Below, piece by piece: positions 63,196 through 64,000 of a stretch of DNA of 64,000 nt. The DNA is from Vibrio fluvialis. GTDB lineage: Bacteria; Pseudomonadota; Gammaproteobacteria; Enterobacterales; Vibrionaceae. Position 1 is the stretch's first letter. Every line of letters begins with the position of its first letter. The notes below the pieces were generated by a model. The model ran no database searches. It saw only the letters and a program-made list of their open reading frames with translations, and was not told the DNA's origin. Location of the stretch: the NCBI RefSeq assembly GCF_900460245.1, contig NZ_UHIP01000002.1, forward strand, positions 868,001-932,000. The letters run 5' to 3'. The translations under genes and the position numbers were made by a program.

Positions 63196-64000
63196 TTACA
63201 GCATGACCAGACTGGCGGTACCGAGGAAGGCGAAAAAGCCAACCACATCGGTCACGGTTGTCAGGATAACCGAACCGGCTAAAGCCGGGTCGAGCTTAAA
63301 CTTATCGAGGATGATAGGGATCAGCACGCCAAACAGCGCGGCGGTAATGATGTTCACCACGATGGCCAGCGAGATGGTGAAGCCAATCAGGGTGGATTGG
63401 AACCAAAGACCGGCCACTCCGCCGATGATCAGCGCCCACAACACTCCGTTGATGGCACCGATGCCCACCTCGTTTTTCAACAGCGCAAAGCGGTTACCTG
63501 TGGTGACCTGATTGAGCGCCATGGCGCGAACCATCAGTGTCAGTGTTTGGCTGCCGGCAATACCGCCCATTGAAGCCACGATGGGCATCAACACTGCCAG
63601 TGCAACCACTTGGGAAATGACGTTCTCAAACAGACCGATGGTCATCGACGCCAGAATCGCCGTCAGCAGATTGATCCCGAGCCACACGCCGCGGCGCTTG
63701 GAACTGCGTACAATCGGCGCGAACAGGTCGTCGCCTTCATCCATACCGGTACCGGCCATCAAACGCGATTCGTAGATTTCACGCTGGGTGCCCAAAGCAA
63801 ACTGCCAGTCGATTTCGCCAATGAGCGTGTCATCGTCGTTCACTACAGGCACCACAGGCAAGCTCGCGTGTTCCAGCGCTTCTACCGCATCGGAAAGTGA
63901 TTGATGGGCGTTAATCAGCACCAAATCTTCTTTCTTCAGCTCTTTAAGCTGAGTTGTGCCTTCGGCTTGCAGAATATCCGTAAAAGCGACCACACCGCGG
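63196..64000 (-). CDS. mgtE: Magnesium transporter MgtE, C-terminal part (runs off right edge)
   Basis: The visible part (268 codons, incomplete at the window edge) has the end of a CBS region (RGVVAFTDILQ, then HASLPVVPVVNDDDTLIGEIDW) and five hydrophobic segments with ASMGGIAGSQTLTLMVRAMAL and the pore motif LTTVTDVVGFFAFLG. These define MgtE, a Mg2+ channel gated by its cytoplasmic N and CBS domains. The N domain and start codon lie outside the window; the GTG at 63993 is internal. It stands upstream of, and on the same strand as, groES, separated by the sigma-32 promoter. Confidence 0.93.
   Translation of the reverse strand, partial: RGVVAFTDILQAEGTTQLKELKKEDLVLINAHQSLSDAVEALEHASLPVVPVVNDDDTLIGEIDWQFALGTQREIYESRLMAGTGMDEGDDLFAPIVRSSKRRGVWLGINLLTAILASMTIGLFENVISQVVALAVLMPIVASMGGIAGSQTLTLMVRAMALNQVTTGNRFALLKNEVGIGAINGVLWALIIGGVAGLWFQSTLIGFTISLAIVVNIITAALFGVLIPIILDKFKLDPALAGSVILTTVTDVVGFFAFLGTASLVML

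Overview
The window is a typical Vibrio chromosome segment, most likely chromosome 2 of a species in the V. fluvialis/V. furnissii neighbourhood. That placement is inference. The evidence is the hut/tonB haem locus, a Qrr quorum-sensing RNA beside ectABC-ask, a CsrB-type RNA, many c-di-GMP enzymes, a second groES-groEL pair and the roughly 50% GC protein-dense layout. No insertion sequence, prophage, tRNA, rRNA or CRISPR array is visible.

Layout. 1-4.1 kb: divergent tonB and hutX-hutZ for haem iron use, then a chemoreceptor. 4.1-8.5 kb: an amino-acid exporter (YjeH-like) divergent from an Lrp-type regulator, followed by an NTF2-like protein, a LysR regulator, a LysE/RhtB exporter and a small membrane protein. 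8.7-11.5 kb: hcp-hcr for nitrosative stress. 11.5-24.8 kb: an EAL phosphodiesterase, a giant AsmA/DUF748 protein, a long GAPDH, a porin-like/PBP-like gene pair divergent from a hybrid histidine kinase, and a GGDEF-EAL protein. 25.0-33.4 kb: dCMP deaminase, a CsrB-family sRNA with a VarA/GacA-type upstream site, ExoD, OsmC, a cold-shock/DUF1294 protein, an acetyltransferase, a YddG-type exporter, a P-loop kinase, a CDF transporter, a LysR regulator and a methyltransferase.

33.5-39.9 kb is the most intriguing block: a tightly packed seven-gene operon encoding a thermostable-haemolysin/GNAT-like protein, an acyl-AMP ligase, a haem-oxygenase-fold (TenA-like) metal oxidase, an SDR reductase, an exported TPR protein, and a QseB/PmrA-like response regulator with its sensor kinase. 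In front of it lie four CTTAAG half-sites with the 11-bp spacing typical of PmrA/QseB boxes. This looks like a self-regulated pathway for an acyl-derived small molecule whose product I cannot name.

40-48.9 kb: LysR, acetoacetyl-CoA synthetase divergent from phhA-phhB (with a TyrR-type box), a MATE pump divergent from an AraC regulator, TerC, and an AraC/GyrI regulator. 48.9-53.3 kb: a Qrr sRNA on the minus strand with a sigma-54 promoter and a LuxO-type site, then ectA-ectB-ectC-ask for ectoine. 53.3-64 kb: a 32-residue membrane peptide, a HAD phosphatase, an unknown protein, a CysB-like regulator, a periplasmic prephenate-dehydratase-like protein, a globin-coupled HD-GYP plus PAS-GGDEF pair, hemB, an unknown small protein, groEL-groES with a sigma-32 promoter, and a truncated mgtE at the right edge.

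Genes here connect in several ways. The Qrr and CsrB-type RNAs both feed the Vibrio quorum-sensing/HapR circuit. Four separate proteins make or break c-di-GMP, one with a haem gas-sensing domain. Haem uptake (tonB/hut), haem synthesis (hemB) and a haem sensor also share the window.
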